From: Acanthosoma haemorrhoidale
Lineage: Eukaryota; Arthropoda; Insecta; Hemiptera; Acanthosomatidae
Length of the DNA: 64,000 bases
Reading direction: 5' to 3'
Assembly (NCBI GenBank): GCA_930367205.1
Contig: OV884011.1
Coordinates: 46,947,754-47,011,753 of the forward strand
The first letter of the stretch is position 1, and each line of letters begins with the position of its first letter. The position numbers and the translations under genes are program-made. This document shows positions 48,720 through 61,049 of this stretch, piece after piece. The notes under the pieces were generated by a model that did no database searches, was not told where the DNA came from, and saw only the letters and a list, made by a program, of their open reading frames with translations.

Positions 48720-48985
48720 CACAGAGAATGACCATGGCACGTCTCGTTTCCCGCAAACATTATTGGCGTCGAAAGGATCCTTGAAATGTTGGGACTTGCT
48801 GAAATATAGTGAATAGTTCGGAGTATGCATTTTTCGTAGGCGATCGGTTTAACGTGCAATGAAATCTGTTCTAGTTTATTTATTCGAGTTACAACACTAA
48901 CGCAGAGTAGAAAAATCAAAGCAGTTTGCATCATTAGAGCTATGTTGAAGTTTAACCTAAACTTTGAGCAATTATCGACAACCAT
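48720..48985 (-). other. Candidate first coding exon with a signal-like segment
   Basis: The minus strand opens with ATG at 48985 and stays open for 88 codons to TCTGTG followed by GTAAAA, a plausible donor after 48720. The protein starts MVVDNCSKFRLNF; a second ATG pair gives MMQTALIFLLCVSVVTRINK, a short hydrophobic core like a signal peptide or membrane anchor, followed by a polar stretch (LEQISLHVKPIAYEKCI). No domain is recognised and no downstream exon in matching phase was found. The flanks are AT-rich and repeat-poor. A secreted or receptor-type protein would fit, but a chance frame of this length is possible. Confidence 0.3.
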
Positions 48986-51663
48986 TCAGAGGAAAATACG
49001 AATGTTGCGGTGTTCGGTTTAAAACAAAAGTGCTTTCAAGGAATGCTTTGACGTGAATCGTGACGAGCGATGAATTAGGAAAAGTTGTCTAGCGGAAAAG
49101 TCTGCTATTTCACAGGTAGCATTGCTCAAAATTAAACTACACATTATGCAATTTGAAAAGAAGCCAGTCAGTGGCAGGTTATGAAAAATAAACGAGCAAT
49201 GGATCCTAACAGAATATTTAAAGGGCTGAAATAAGAAACTTTTGCCTGCCCACGTGAAATTCTACATTTTCATATCAGGGCACGTTTAGTAATGAATAAC
49301 AACAGGCGCATTACATGATACATACGTTATTTTTCAATAAAGGTAAAATAAAATATGATTTTATAAAAAGGGTGGTATTTTTTAAGGTAAACTAAGGGTA
49401 AATTATTTTTTAATAGAGAGTTAAGGTTTTGTTAATTTGGAACATTTTAACTTTAAATTTTTTCGTTCATCTTGGGAGCGTGGCTTGGCAACAGGGGCTG
49501 GCCGGTGACTGTTCTTGCACATGATTCGTGTTTCGAGGTTTTTATTTATAATTTTTTTTTCAGGTTTTTATTTATTTATCTCCTGGTCTCTTCATTTATA
49601 TTTTTATTACTTTTCATGTGTAGGAGCCAGATTGAGTGTGGCGCATTTCGGTGACCAACACATTTAAATAAAATGTACTATTTTTTTAAATACACGGCTC
49701 CTGAAGGTCCTGGCTATATATGAGGCTTTTCATTCCCCACAAGCTATTCTATACCGGAGCTGTCGACAACAGGTTTTTGGGGTGACAGAGTGGGAGCAGC
49801 GTTCAATAGATGCTTTTGATTCATTGCGGCCGATCATTATGCTTTTTGTTTTGTTTTTTTCAACATCGAACCTGTTTACTTTTTGGCTTTGGGTTCGGTA
49901 GGAGAGGGTGGTTATGTAGAAACCAGTCAATCGTATTCTTATAAATAAATATACATCTAGCAATTTGCTCCGTTATTGAAATTATTATATAACCGTCCGG
50001 ACACTGCCGAAGAAAATATACTTCACATGATAACTTCCCTATGCCATCGTTTTTGACTGGCACATCTTTATTTTAATTTCCCAACATTATTTTTAGGTTC
50101 ATACAAAGCTTTTTACAAATCTTGTAGAATTACTATAAAAAGTATTTTCTGAGGTTATTTATGCTATATAATAAGTTGATTGATCGTTATAAGCAAAAAT
50201 ACAAGATTAAATAGAAAATATGCTCTTCCATATGTACTCTCTATTCCGAGTTAAAACTACTAATCGAGTTGGAAGGGATGAAATGTAAGATTTATTTATT
50301 TTTATGAACTCATTAAAAAGTAATGGGACAGTGAATGATTTTGTGGGACAGTGATGGGACAGAACTGTATTTCGATGGTCCTTCAGGTTTCAATCCTGCA
50401 ATAAGTCTCGAGAATCTCGTGGAAGGCCAGAAACAAGGCTGGATGATGATGTATTAAAGACTAAAGTAGAGGCTAATCCACACCAGACAAGTAGAAAACT
50501 TCAACGTCAGCCATATTTCTGTTATACGACACCTGCATGCTATTTGGAAAACAAAATAAAAATGGATCTCTGGGTACCACATTAGCTGAGTGATCGCCAA
50601 AAAGTTTGTTGAAATGTTGGTCAGTTATATGAAAAAAAAATACCTGATTTGAAAATAGAAGTTTCACCACATCACATAATAACGTTTCACGCATTTTTAA
50701 AAAAAGGAAATATTTCAAAATTAAAACGAGTTAATATCTTCAATATGAATTTATTGATTCAACGCCAAACGTTACTTTGAATGAGGGATAAAAACCTTGT
50801 TGGGCATTGGGAGAAATGTATTGAAACTAACGGAAGTCATTTTGAATAAAAATAATATAGTTAGTTTGTTTTTCCTTTCGTTCCCTAGGAACTGACATTT
50901 CATATGCTCCCAGGGGATAAAATCTCGTTAGCTACGCTCTCGAAAACCTAGAAAAAAAAAACATCGCCGCAGCGAACTCTTTCAAAGTAGACTACACTGT
51001 GATTATATAGTTTTAGATTTTACGTGAGGAAGTTGCCTCATCATATGTATCAAATATTGAACACATACCAATATTGCTACTCAATTATTGTGGGATGTAA
51101 TTTAATGTTTTAATAATAGGAAAAAAATCTATATATAAAATTGAATATATGGAAAATAAAATTCCAATTTGCAATGGGCCAATGGGTATTTGAGATAAAT
51201 GATCTCATTCCATTGTATTTCAAATATAGACGCATAGACGTATATACAAAGCCCTGAGCATAGAAGGAAGAAGCAAAGATTATTGGGATCCCCAACGCTG
51301 CTTCTGAACCCATTTACCATTTTCAACCACTACTGCCAGATAGTAGCGGAGACCGAGAGAGAGCATGAGAGCCGCTGACGCTCCGGATATAAGATGGTCA
51401 GTGTAGGTCTGTCACGATTGAATGTCATAACGACTGTGATCTATCCGAGACAAATACTCGACAAAAAAATGATATTCGTCCCTGGGCTTGTACCCGGTAC
51501 CTCCGTTAAGGTTCTTTTCCAACTGAGCAATCCCGAGTTACTAGAACGATCCTACAATTTAGCCAATATCAAATCTATCCCAAGATCTAGACGATGCAGT
51601 GCATTTTTTCACTTTCTGGTCCAGAGGTTGGCTTGGGAGGATTCGTAATCCCGCCGTCATTGA
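48986..51663. other. Mostly anonymous AT-rich sequence
   Basis: Short chance frames only. 51394-51648 on the plus strand is open for 84 codons (GLSRLNVITTVIYPRQILD), is GC-richer and directly precedes a LINE fragment, so it could be part of a retroelement; nothing more can be said. No RNA or repeat boundary is supported. Confidence 0.4.
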
Positions 51664-52437
51664 ATAATTCGAAACGAAAATCCCTTACCTGCCAACTATT
51701 TTTTTAAAAATCCCATCCCTCTTCCTGTATCCGAGAAATTACGGTATTTAGGCTTCCATCTGACAAAAGGCTGACATGGAACCCACACATTAGGCTAAAA
51801 AGACAAGAATTAAACAGACGCTTTCGACAACTCTACAGACTACTTCCCATGTATGTACATCCCATATCTCAATTGAACATAAATTACAAATTTACAAAGT
51901 CAATCTGGACATACTGATTAAAGCTATGGGGGACAGCAAAATAGTCGTTGATAGGTCCAGTACTTTCAAAAGTCCTAAGAACAATAGTTAATACCCCTTA
52001 TTACGTCATCAACAAAACCCTCCATAACGACCTTAATATATCCTACCCTTGAACTCATCCCTTGCAAGTTCATAAAAGTCCATCAAAACCTACCCGACTA
52101 CCCTAATCCCCTTGCAAAGTCATTACACTTTGCCACACATCCCTATAATCCACCTCTGAGATTAAAGTGGCCTTGTGACCTGCTATAAATAAGTGACAGT
52201 GGGAGGCCTGGAATTTTCCACTTTCTCCAATCATGTCCTGAGCGTCTATGGCTCTCGTGCTTTTGGTCAGCCTCTACAGACTCGTATCCAGTGATGATGG
52301 AGGATCGTGAGGGAATTGCCAAGACTCCGCTTCCTCTTTCTCATGCGAGAGGGGGGTGGGGGGTGACAATCAAGCGGATTTGGGAGGTCTTTACATATTG
52401 TCCAATAATTGTGTAATTTTATCACAATTTAGATTTT
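51664..52437 (+). mobile_element. 5'-truncated copy of the main LINE with RT remnant
   Basis: It begins in the thumb region of the RT (CTGTATCCGAGAAATTACGG corresponds to the VRYLGF segment), passes LNRRFGQLHRLLRR-like and IELWGT-like positions with many stops and frameshifts, then HFATHPYNPPLRLKWPCDLL and the 3' UTR. The tail hairpin is weak (ATTGTCCAATAATTG), followed by TGTAATTTTATCACAATTTA. About 770 bases survive. It is more decayed than the 39.9-kb copy, so it is an older insertion of the same family. Confidence 0.85.
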
Positions 52438-53659
52438 TGAAGTTAACAGCCACCCTTCGGAATGACTGGAGTGGAGTGGAATGGTATCCACTGTAACTGA
52501 GGAGCACTGGTTGAGCTCTAGTACGTTGGGCCGAGAGCCGCCACCTGCCGCGCCCCATTGTCCCCCTGTTTGCAGGGGATTTGTCGACAATGCCGCCTCG
52601 TGGGGCGAACGCCTCGGGACAAAGAATCCAGTCCTGTCGGCCATTATGTACTGTTTACTCTCCAACATACCTTGATCTAATGATTAGCACAGCGGGGTAG
52701 GCGCTGTACTCATCCCGCACCGCTAACCAGCCACTCCTCGTATGCAAGTGAGATAAGAAAGTCAGTAATTAGTTCGAGCGTGGCACTCCCTTGGGCAGTC
52801 AGTAGAGCTGGTGACGGAACCCTTCATAATGGATTAAACCATTATGAATTATTTCCTTTGAAGGAAATCTTTTGCAAGTGCTCAAAATGAAATAATTTTA
52901 TTCGAGCCGAAAAGAATTCTTCTGTTAAGATTACATCTAATACTTGAAGTCCATCAGGTGATTGTTAGAAGCATTTGGGAAATTTCAAAAGAGAGTGATT
53001 GTTTTGGGAAGACAACATACCCTCAATATGATTAGTCATAAATATTCATATGACCTCACGTGAATTCACCTCAAGAGATCGTCTCAGGAACACAAACCGA
53101 GAACTCCAGCAATTAGATCTTGAAAGGTGCTAGTGCTGCTACCTGCTGAGCACTACGAGGTATTAACACCGCTTCTGATGCTCTAACTTCTAAGCCCAAA
53201 AATGACTTACCGTCTGGACAACCTGAAAGCTTCAATAGTTTGGTTTAAGACTTTATGTATCTTTTGCAAATCATGAGTGAGTAGGACGGCACCACGTCAA
53301 CCTAGCAGGGGAGAGACAAGAGGAGGGCTGGTCAACCTCCATATATCACCGAGTAAATTTAATGAACCAGCTGAAAATTTATGTGAATTTCCCCAAGACA
53401 TCAGTCTTCAGCTATATCACCGCCCACCATTCCTTCTGTCGGTACTAGGTATTGTTTTTTTTTTATTTTAGAATTTATTTAGAACCAACAGGCAAACTTT
53501 TCGTTACTCACACATTTGTAATTTTTACCCTGGCCATTAAACCCCCCTTTTACAAGAAGGACATTTATTTAGTATCTATAGATATAGTAGATATCTATAA
53601 TTTATTATTTAAACATCTTTATCATTTATTGACATACGGTCCATTACCACTTTAAGAAC
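52438..53659. other. GC- and CpG-rich patch, then anonymous sequence
   Basis: 52480-52660 is strongly GC-rich with about a dozen CpG pairs in 140 bases and is open on both strands (plus: TLGREPPPAAPHCPPVC; minus: NPLQTGGQWGAAGGGS). It directly follows the LINE 3' end. 52680-52800 is another GC-rich piece. A small CpG island or an exon are possible; no domain is recognised. 52830-53650 is AT-rich. Confidence 0.35.
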
Positions 53660-54057
53660 TTACCAACCGCAGCACTCAATGTATTGATTGGGGTAATATC
53701 TACCCTATAAAAATTATTATGATTAAACACCCTAAAACGAATCCCGAGAAATCCAACTCACGGTATAAATTGAACCATGGAGTTCACAACATTCAGGAAG
53801 AACAGCACTGAAGAATTTTTACTAACCAGGCTAAGAATAGGGCATAGACACCAGAACCGACCCAATGCAAATACTGTTTCACATCAGTAACTATATAACA
53901 TATACTAATCGGACTTTCTACTGTATTTGGGAATTGCGCACCGATCAAATCTCTCATATTATACAACTATTTAAATATTTTATACATCTATATCTATATG
54001 ACAAACTTTTACGATACAAACTTAGAAACAATTACAATATCCATATTGAAAACATTT
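53660..54057 (+). pseudogene. LINE RNase H-like C-terminal remnant
   Basis: At 53795 the plus strand reads RKNSTEEFLLTRLRIGHRH, which matches the R-K-N-R-x-EE-x-x-LTRLRIGHT motif at the end of the RNase H region of I- and R1/jockey-type non-LTR elements. Before it, in a neighbouring frame, QCIDWGNIYP and SNSRYKLNH fit the D-W ... W ... NKL spacing of the same region. After it, CKYCFTSVTI and HILI resemble the C-x-x-C ... HIL cysteine-histidine motif. The pieces lie in at least two frames with stops. The main LINE in this window has no RNase H, so this is another family. Confidence 0.55.
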
Positions 54058-54992
54058 AAAAATGAAACCCATAGAGAGAAAATCCGCCTTCAATAATCTT
54101 CTCAAAGAGATTTTGTCCCTAAAACAATAGTGATTCATCAACGTAAAGTTCACTTCGAGATACTACAAGTACAACTATTGTTCTACAGAATGGCCTTAAC
54201 GAACTTCAATATTAAACACATGATCCCCTCTCTCAAAAAAATAAAATCGATCTTATCTCAAAATTTGAGAAAAATATTCGATCTTCTATAGCAGTAAATA
54301 AGTATACAATCCTATAGATTAAACACCTCCTCAATACTGTAAAATCGTCTTCACTTATGAAAAACCTAGACACATTCTTGTCAAAAAAGAAATTTAAAAC
54401 AAAATATGGAGCACGGTTATGCCATGGGAAAATAATGATCTCGATTTTTCCATAGGCTGTGCAATATTGATCTTATCTTACCGCATTATGGGCCCTATCA
54501 AACCCTGAGAGATTATTCTGCACCGTGAGTCGTGGTTCAAGTCCGCAGGAGAAGGACAATTACCAAGCTTATACAACACTGACAGAAAAATTGAGTTTCA
54601 ACTTGTCATAGGAGATTAGGAGAAATAGCGTGGAAGTCGGTCTGTACTGTAGTGGTAGCGATGTCGATGAACCGAACGATACAACTACTACTAAACAATG
54701 GGCTTAGGTCCATTTTGTTTTTTATTTCGAACGCTTTATCATCATACTACGTTATAAGGCCCTGAACTTAAGAATGAAACGAGCTCACCAATCGATAGCT
54801 CATTTGGTGTTAGTCAAGCTTACATCTGAGGGTGACTGCTAAAGAATCAACAGTATCACATCTTCAAATTATTGTAGGTGAATGAAATGAACTTGTTGTA
54901 ATAAATGTAGTGTCATCGAACCAAAATAAACATATATAACTGCAAGATTAACAGTATTGATTTTATTACGGGCCTATTTTATCAGATTCTTG
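54058..54992. other. Anonymous AT-rich sequence
   Basis: Possibly the decayed 3' part of the preceding LINE remnant up to about 54300, but without recognisable motifs. 54470-54560 contains GTGGTTCAAGTCC, which resembles a tRNA B box but does not fold as a tRNA. Confidence 0.4.
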
Positions 54993-55540
54993 ATTGTTGA
55001 AGATTTTTTTTACATATATATTCCTTTATTGTGCTATAATTACAATCTGCCTTTTATAAGGCAATAATAATACAGATAAATGATCTCATTCATACCAGAT
55101 TTACAGTTCATCATTCACTCGCTCATTCATACAATACTTACAGTCTTGGGAAGTCCCCCACCCTTCTCCGTCAGCCGGGTCACCGGATACGAGCCAGTGG
55201 AGGCTGACGAAGAGCGCGAGAGCCACATACGCTCAGGACATGATTGGAGAAACTGGCCATTGCCAGGACTCCCACTGTCACGCGATTATAGCAGGTCACG
55301 AGGCCACTGCCGTTTTAGTCTCCGAGAAGGATTATAGGGATGAATGGCGCAGTGCAATGACAGTGCTACAGGATTAGGGTGGTTGGAAAGGCTACTGTGG
55401 AATTTCGTTAACTTGGAAGGGATGAGTTCTAGAATGTAGGGTATATTAAGGTCGTTATGAAGGGTTTTGTTGCTGACATAATAAGGGGCATTTACTATTG
55501 TTCTTAGGACTTTGGATTGAAAGGATTATTGTTGAAGATT
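54993..55540 (-). mobile_element. 5'-truncated main LINE copy with 13-bp target duplication
   Basis: The insert 55006-55527 is flanked by ATTGTTGAAGATT at 54993-55005 and 55528-55540. On the minus strand it starts in the RT C terminus (TCCAAAGTCCTAAGAACAAT) and runs through the UTR to the hairpin GCCTTATAAAAGGC, TTGTAATTATAGCACAATAA and a short A/T tail. Exact duplications and little decay suggest a younger insertion. The frame seen on the opposite strand over the UTR (55080-55337) is a shadow. Confidence 0.92.
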
Positions 55541-56519
55541 ATACATCCTTTCTTGGTCAGGAAAAAAAAAAATCATTATTACTAGTTAATTACAATATAA
55601 AATACAAAGACGTATTTTATAACTATTTACTTTTACGGAATGATGTATAATGCGCATGTGGTATGTATACGGTCATCTAAGGGGTAGTAGTTTAGTGATT
55701 TACTAAACTATTTCAATTCATAAGCATAAATAAATTGTGTTGCTTTTATCCACATTCATATTCCCTTCTTTTTTTTTTTTTTTTTTTTTTTTCGAAGCTC
55801 TCTAGGTCGAATTTAGGATGTGGGAAAAATATAAAATATTTGGGGTAAAAGGAACCTTGTACTAGGCGTACCTGCTTGAAGGTGGTGCGAGAGGAGTTAG
55901 GGATGTGGGAATCCTCGGTGGAGGTTGGTTAAGTCAGTACAGTAGTGAGAGTCTACCGGTGGCTATATTCCCTTCAAAGTCGGGTATGTTGTTTATATGT
56001 TCGATAATGTAAATGAATTCTAAGAGCTGAGAAGATCTATTCTTTTTTGGGTTTCGGCGGTTAAATTTATGTTATGGTATTCTATTTTCTGATATATTTG
56101 ATATTTCGCTTAGGTAAATTATATCAGTGCAGTGTTAGCATGTAATTTGCTGCATTATATTCTGTCTGCCATTTAGATTTATTTGATTTTTCCAGTTGGT
56201 TAGGTTATTGCTTTGTATATTGTTATTATAAAAAGACTTTTTTACAGCATGGCAATCGTATTGTTTTATTAGGCTTGTTATTTTTTGGCGTTGACCTGAA
56301 TGGTATTTAAGTCTATGATAGTAATTTGATACTGAGTTGTTGATGCTTATTTAAGATTTCTTTATTGATTTCTGACTATGTCTTCTCATAGTGACTAACT
56401 GGCGTTAGTACTTACGCCTATAGCTATTCTAGTTAATATTGCTATTACGGAAACCAACTATTTTTAAATTTAGGAGCTGCAATTGATAGAAAGATTCACT
56501 CTTTATTTAGAGATTTACG
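55541..56519. other. AT-rich sequence with a poly-T run and one long dispersed repeat
   Basis: A run of 24 T is at 55769-55792. 55822-55943 is a dispersed repeat listed separately. The rest is anonymous. Confidence 0.5.
55822..55943 (+). repeat. Dispersed repeat, about 120 bp, copy 1
   Basis: It shares GTACCTGCTTGAAGGTGGTG, GAGAGGA and CCTCGGTGGAG with the reverse complement of 62961-63084 at roughly 80 percent by eye. No frame is conserved, so a non-coding transposon piece is more likely than a gene family. Confidence 0.85.
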
Positions 56520-56812
56520 TGCCCGTGGGAGTCATGGCAATGACCAGTTTCTCCAATCATGTCCTGAGCGTCTGTGGCTCTCGCGCTTTTGTCAGCCTCC
56601 ATTGGCTCGTATCCGGTGACAGGGCTGATGGAGGGGCGTGGGGGAGGTCTCTGGGCTGTTTGTAAATACTATATGAATGAGCGGGTGAAGGGTGAATGAT
56701 GAATTGTAAACATGGCAAGAGTGAGAACATTGAATACCATTAATTATTTCCCAATAAGGCACATTGTAATTTTATCACAACAACGATTTTTAATAATATT
56801 TTTTCGGAATAT
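56520..56812 (+). mobile_element. Strongly truncated main LINE copy
   Basis: Only 3' UTR sequence: CGTGGGAGTCATGGCAATGA, CCAATCATGTCCTGAGCG, GGGCTGTTTGTAAATACT, then TTTCCCAATAAGGCAC, TTGTAATTTTATCACAACAA and a TTTTTAATAATATTTT tail. The hairpin is weaker here (CC/GG). Confidence 0.85.
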
Positions 56813-57463
56813 CTACGTTTTTCAGAGGTTACAGCTATACGTCCCTCTCAATATATTCCTAGGTTACGTAATATAGAATATGTAAGGTGTTGCATTAAAT
56901 CGGAAGCTAATTCAATTTAAAAAAAAAATCTCAATCCTCATTCGAAATTGAATTTATTATTAATCTGTTTTGTCCTAGTTAGGAACTTCAAAAGATGTGA
57001 ATACACTTTTCTTAATATTTTAAGCACTTTCTGTAAGTTATTTAACAATACGCCATTAAACTGGATGTTCTAACTGTAATGTTGGAGCACAATTCTAAAC
57101 TCTGATGTATTATTATTATTGTAAATTACTTAGAAATATAAATATCTCGTCCCCTAATCAGGAAAAGCGATATGTGTTAACAAGTTAATCGTCATGTCAT
57201 GTATTTTTGGAAAAGAGTAGGTTATTTCGGGTTATGATGTTTTTGGCCTGAATGGAGGGGGATTGTCCAGTTAGGGCATCTGGATCCCTCCTGTCTTGGA
57301 AACTTTCTTAGGTGTGACCAAATCTTGTCCGCCGTTTGGAATAAGTATATTTCCGCATATGATGTTGATGGGTTATATACATGATATGGTGAGGAGCTGT
57401 TCATATTATAACTCGGTGACTATAGGCCTAGGAGTCAGCTGTTATAAGACGCTGCAGCTGCAG
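56813..57463. other. Anonymous sequence
   Basis: AT-rich, with no supported feature before the exon-like block at 57464. Confidence 0.45.
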
Positions 57464-57539
57464 AAGGGATACCCCCACCTGTCGCCCCACCTGTTCAAGC
57501 CAGGAGACCTCAGTTCCGAACATTCGCCCGTCGTGATAG
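57464..57539 (+). other. Candidate internal coding exon, unassigned
   Basis: After GCTGCAGCTGCAG the sequence reads KGYPHLSPHLFKPGDLSS then EHSPVVI and ends ATAG before GTATGG. Codons are strikingly rich in C or G at the third position (TAC CCC CAC CTG), unlike anything around it, which is the best evidence for coding function. The acceptor lacks a strong pyrimidine tract. The exon would end in phase 1. I do not recognise the protein. The block at 60771-60818 continues in compatible phase. Confidence 0.4.
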
Positions 57540-60269
57540 GTATGGCTTGACTCTTTCTTCGCAATGGGAAAGATTCACGTAGTGGTGAGTCATATTGTAT
57601 ACTTTATACTGCCAGTGTAGATTGTTTATATTTAAGTGTCTGCTACTTTATTCATACTGATATGTAGACAAACATGTTCGAATGTCAATTGCTTAAAAAC
57701 TACTAAGCCAATTTCATTGAAAACCAGTGAGTGCTGTATGCTATTTGACATATTATAGTAGATCCTACATACACACTTTGGGGCTGAAAGGTGAGCTTTC
57801 TTACCGGGAGCCAGCCATTTATTGGTACGGAAGTGAAAGAAAATCACTTATCACCTAGGGATTTGATATATTTGCTTATGTTAATGATATATTTCAATTC
57901 GACTCATTCAAAAATGGACTATGCTCCATCGTTATTATCAACGTCGACAATTAGTATCTTGACAAAGTGATCTTGTCATAAAAAAAAAATAAATTTATGG
58001 CGAATCCTTCGCTTCGTAATATCAAAGCGTAATACACCTCCCTCCCTCCAAAATTCAACCATTCATATAAAGTGTGATATTTTACCGATATGTGATGATT
58101 TACGAATAAACTATCACCCCCTTATTATTTAGTGTTTAGTGTTTTATGAGATATATTTGTGGGGAACTCCCCAGTGCGAAATTTCATGACTTTGACCAGG
58201 ATTAGAATAAAAATTAATTCAGCAAATTAAAATGAAAGACTGAACAAACCTAGCATTTTTTAATTCAGCACGCTTTAAATTGGTACCACCATGATGTAAT
58301 GTAGCTTGTTTTAAGTACCTTGTGATTGCTTAGTTATCGATCACCAGTAATTTACGATTTATTAATTTGTGCCATCATGGAAAATGTCATATCTCTATGA
58401 CATACAAGAGGCAATCACCGGATTGACACACAAATAAGGCTATCTCGTGATTTACACATAGGTGAATATACAGTAATATTATTTGTATAACAAATACTTT
58501 GGTTTTTACATTAGATTCAAACAGTACATAGTTGATAAATACACTACAAACATAGCTAATACTACTCAATTGTGTATTAATAAACGTAAACCGTAGTATA
58601 ACAATAATTTATTTGTTTGTACACTGTTATATTGTGGCTACTTACTTTATCCATAATCCACAACAAATAACTCCTTAGAAACAATGAAATATTGATTTTC
58701 TAATGCATAGTCCATTGTTTGACACTTTCATACTTTAGCGATCTAAGCGATGCATGATTTAAAAAAAAAAACAACTTATTTGTTCAGCAAGGGCCTTCTA
58801 AAGTGTTTTATTGCATTTAGGAGTCTAATGTCTATGGTTAAATACCATATAATTCAAAAATCCAGAAATGTTTAGTGTTAATGTCATTTAGTAATTAAGT
58901 TAACTAGAGCACAGACACTATCAAGAATTAAAATTTCAACTTTCGTGATGCTTTGAAGGACAAATGTAATGGAATTTAATTCAAGTTTTATGTAATGATC
59001 ACGCTTCACTCTGTCACGGAATAGACAGTTAAGAAAATTAGTATAAATTGAGGTGCTAGCTAGTTGTTAATCCAATCTTCTGTAGCCTTTCTTTTAGCAT
59101 TTAAGAGATATTTTTCGATTTTTTTACCGACTAAAATATAAAGTAAGTTAGGTCAACTATGATCTAAATTTTATTTAATAAAAAAAACATCGAAAATGAA
59201 AAAAAGGGTGGGTTTCTTTAAAAAAATATGGTTAAATGCATATCATTAAATAGCCGATTCCTATTTAGTATATATATATATTTATTTTATGGTTTATATT
59301 TTATTAGTATTTACATTAGTTGGCTCGACCTACTTTATCTTTTGGAAGATTTTTTTGTGTCAAGTCACTGTCTTGAATGTGAACTTAATTTGAATTAATC
59401 TTGAATACCTTATAAACTAGCAACTAAAAAAATTATTGTATTTTAACCAAATGCTAATCAGCTTATTTTGAGATGTTATGGACGATCTGTGAGAAATGTA
59501 TATCACAGTTAAGGTTTTAATAGGGTTTTGGCTCAGTGTGTAATTGTTTTAATAGTGATTAATTGAGATATATATGAATAGACTTCCTTTATGTTTGCGG
59601 TAGGATTAGTTGTATCAAAGTACAAATCACTTATTGTATCAATAGCGGTCGCAATATGGCTCAAATATTATGAGAAATATTTTTTTTTGTGTCTATTAAA
59701 TATATACATTAGGGGGAAGGGCATTGATCACATTGAATATCGGTTCAGAATATTTCTTCCCACCATATTTTCTATTATCTTAATTAAAATATAGTCCAAT
59801 TTAATGCAGAAGTGCAGGAAGGTCTTTAAAGTCTTAGAAAATCTTTAAATTTGACATTAACTAACGGAGTTGACTGGCAACAATTGACCAACTAACCGAA
59901 AAATATAGATGGCAGTTTAGTGCTGTATTAAAGAACAGTTCGCGATTCATTTGTCATTTGTGACTGTGGGAGAAATGTCACTAAAGAGTTCAAGATGTCA
60001 CGGTATTATTAGGGAGCGTTTAATTTCTTGAAAAGTGAAATTCGACTCGGCTTCAAATCCCAATAGATCGTAAAAAAAACAAAACAAACATTACATCGTG
60101 AAAGATTAAATTGACCAATCAGTTATGGGTTTTCAGAGGCGTACATGCTTCTCTACAAAAAAAACACAACAAAAACAGTAGAATGCCACTCATCATACCT
60201 ACTGACCGACTTGCCATAAGTACGAAATGGTTGTTCGCAATTATTATCTTTGTTGTGACTTAACATGTA
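57540..60269. other. AT-rich sequence, possible intron
   Basis: No open frame of note and no repeat boundary. If the blocks at 57464 and 60771 are exons of one gene, this and 60380-60770 would be their intron, with the MITE at 60270 inside it. Confidence 0.4.
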
Positions 60270-60379
60270 CACAGGCGGTCCGAAAAGTTTCCGACCTCAA
60301 CATGAAGATGATAATAAAATAAATAAAAGCTAGTAAAATAAAAGCTTTGTTAGGTCGGAAACTTTTCAGACCACCCTCG
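60270..60379. mobile_element. 110-bp mariner-type MITE
   Basis: The 28-base ends are inverted repeats with about five differences: left CACAGGCGGTCCGAAAAG, right (complement) CGAGGGTGGTCTGAAAAG, both continuing TTTCCGACCT. TA dinucleotides flank it at 60268-60269 and 60380-60381. The 54-base centre is AT-rich and non-coding. Termini of the GGTxGTCYGAAAAGTTTCCGAC type are typical of mariner-like elements, so a mariner transposase elsewhere probably mobilised it. Confidence 0.88.
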
Positions 60380-60770
60380 TATTACGGTTTATTGGCATCG
60401 TTGGGTTTTAAACGTCATAAGTAGTAGTAATTCATACCACGATTGATTTATAAATTGAGTATACTTAGTCAGAATGTCAAAGACCTTTATTCAATGAGTG
60501 AATCTAGAGATGATTCTTTCTATTAAAATTTTGTAAAAGAAAACTAGCGAAACATTTGAAATTAAATGCAGAATGATAATAAAATTTTCTTGGTTCGAAA
60601 AATCTTCTAACAGCCTCTACTGTCATCTTCGGGTCTTGCACCTGTTCACTACAACCTATGAAAATTGTTTATTGTCAATTAAATTACCTACTGAAAACCA
60701 AACCTTTCACAAAGTTACCGTTGTTCACAATAATTATTTCCTAATATTAATTGTATCATTCATTTCGCAG

Positions 60771-60818
60771 TCCTCATTCGTCGCGAGCCGAAGTTACACT
60801 TGCCCGGGGACGGTAGAG
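60771..60818 (+). other. Candidate 48-nt exon
   Basis: CTAATATTAATTG and CATTCATTTCGCAG precede it (branch-like CTAAT and acceptor), and GTAGAG is followed by GTACGT (donor). It is GC-rich within AT-rich sequence. Two reading phases are open; the one compatible with the exon at 57464 gives LIRREPKLHLPGDGR. The other belongs to a 138-codon open frame spanning 60573-60989, which I judge to be chance. Confidence 0.33.
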
Positions 60819-61049
60819 GTACGTCATAACCTCCTACCTCTCTTTGTCATTACTTTTATAAACATTCTCTATTCGCCAGTCTTTGCTTTAATTGAATACC
60901 TATATCATATTATAGATGCTGCATTATTTCCAGAAGGTACTTACAATCTCAATTTTGACACTGATTATTTTCCTTTACGTATAAATTAAAATTCTCCAGT
61001 TCACCTAGAAAATGTCAGTAAGAATATTTGTGTGCTACTCCTTCTGCAG

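Noticed and set aside
54525..54555. tRNA B box (GTGGTTCAAGTCC)
   Set aside because: The flanks do not pair as a T arm and no cloverleaf can be drawn on either strand.
60573..60989. 138-codon plus-strand ORF as a single gene
   Set aside because: No recognisable domain and AT-driven composition; the internal GC-rich 48 bases with splice-like borders are better explained separately.
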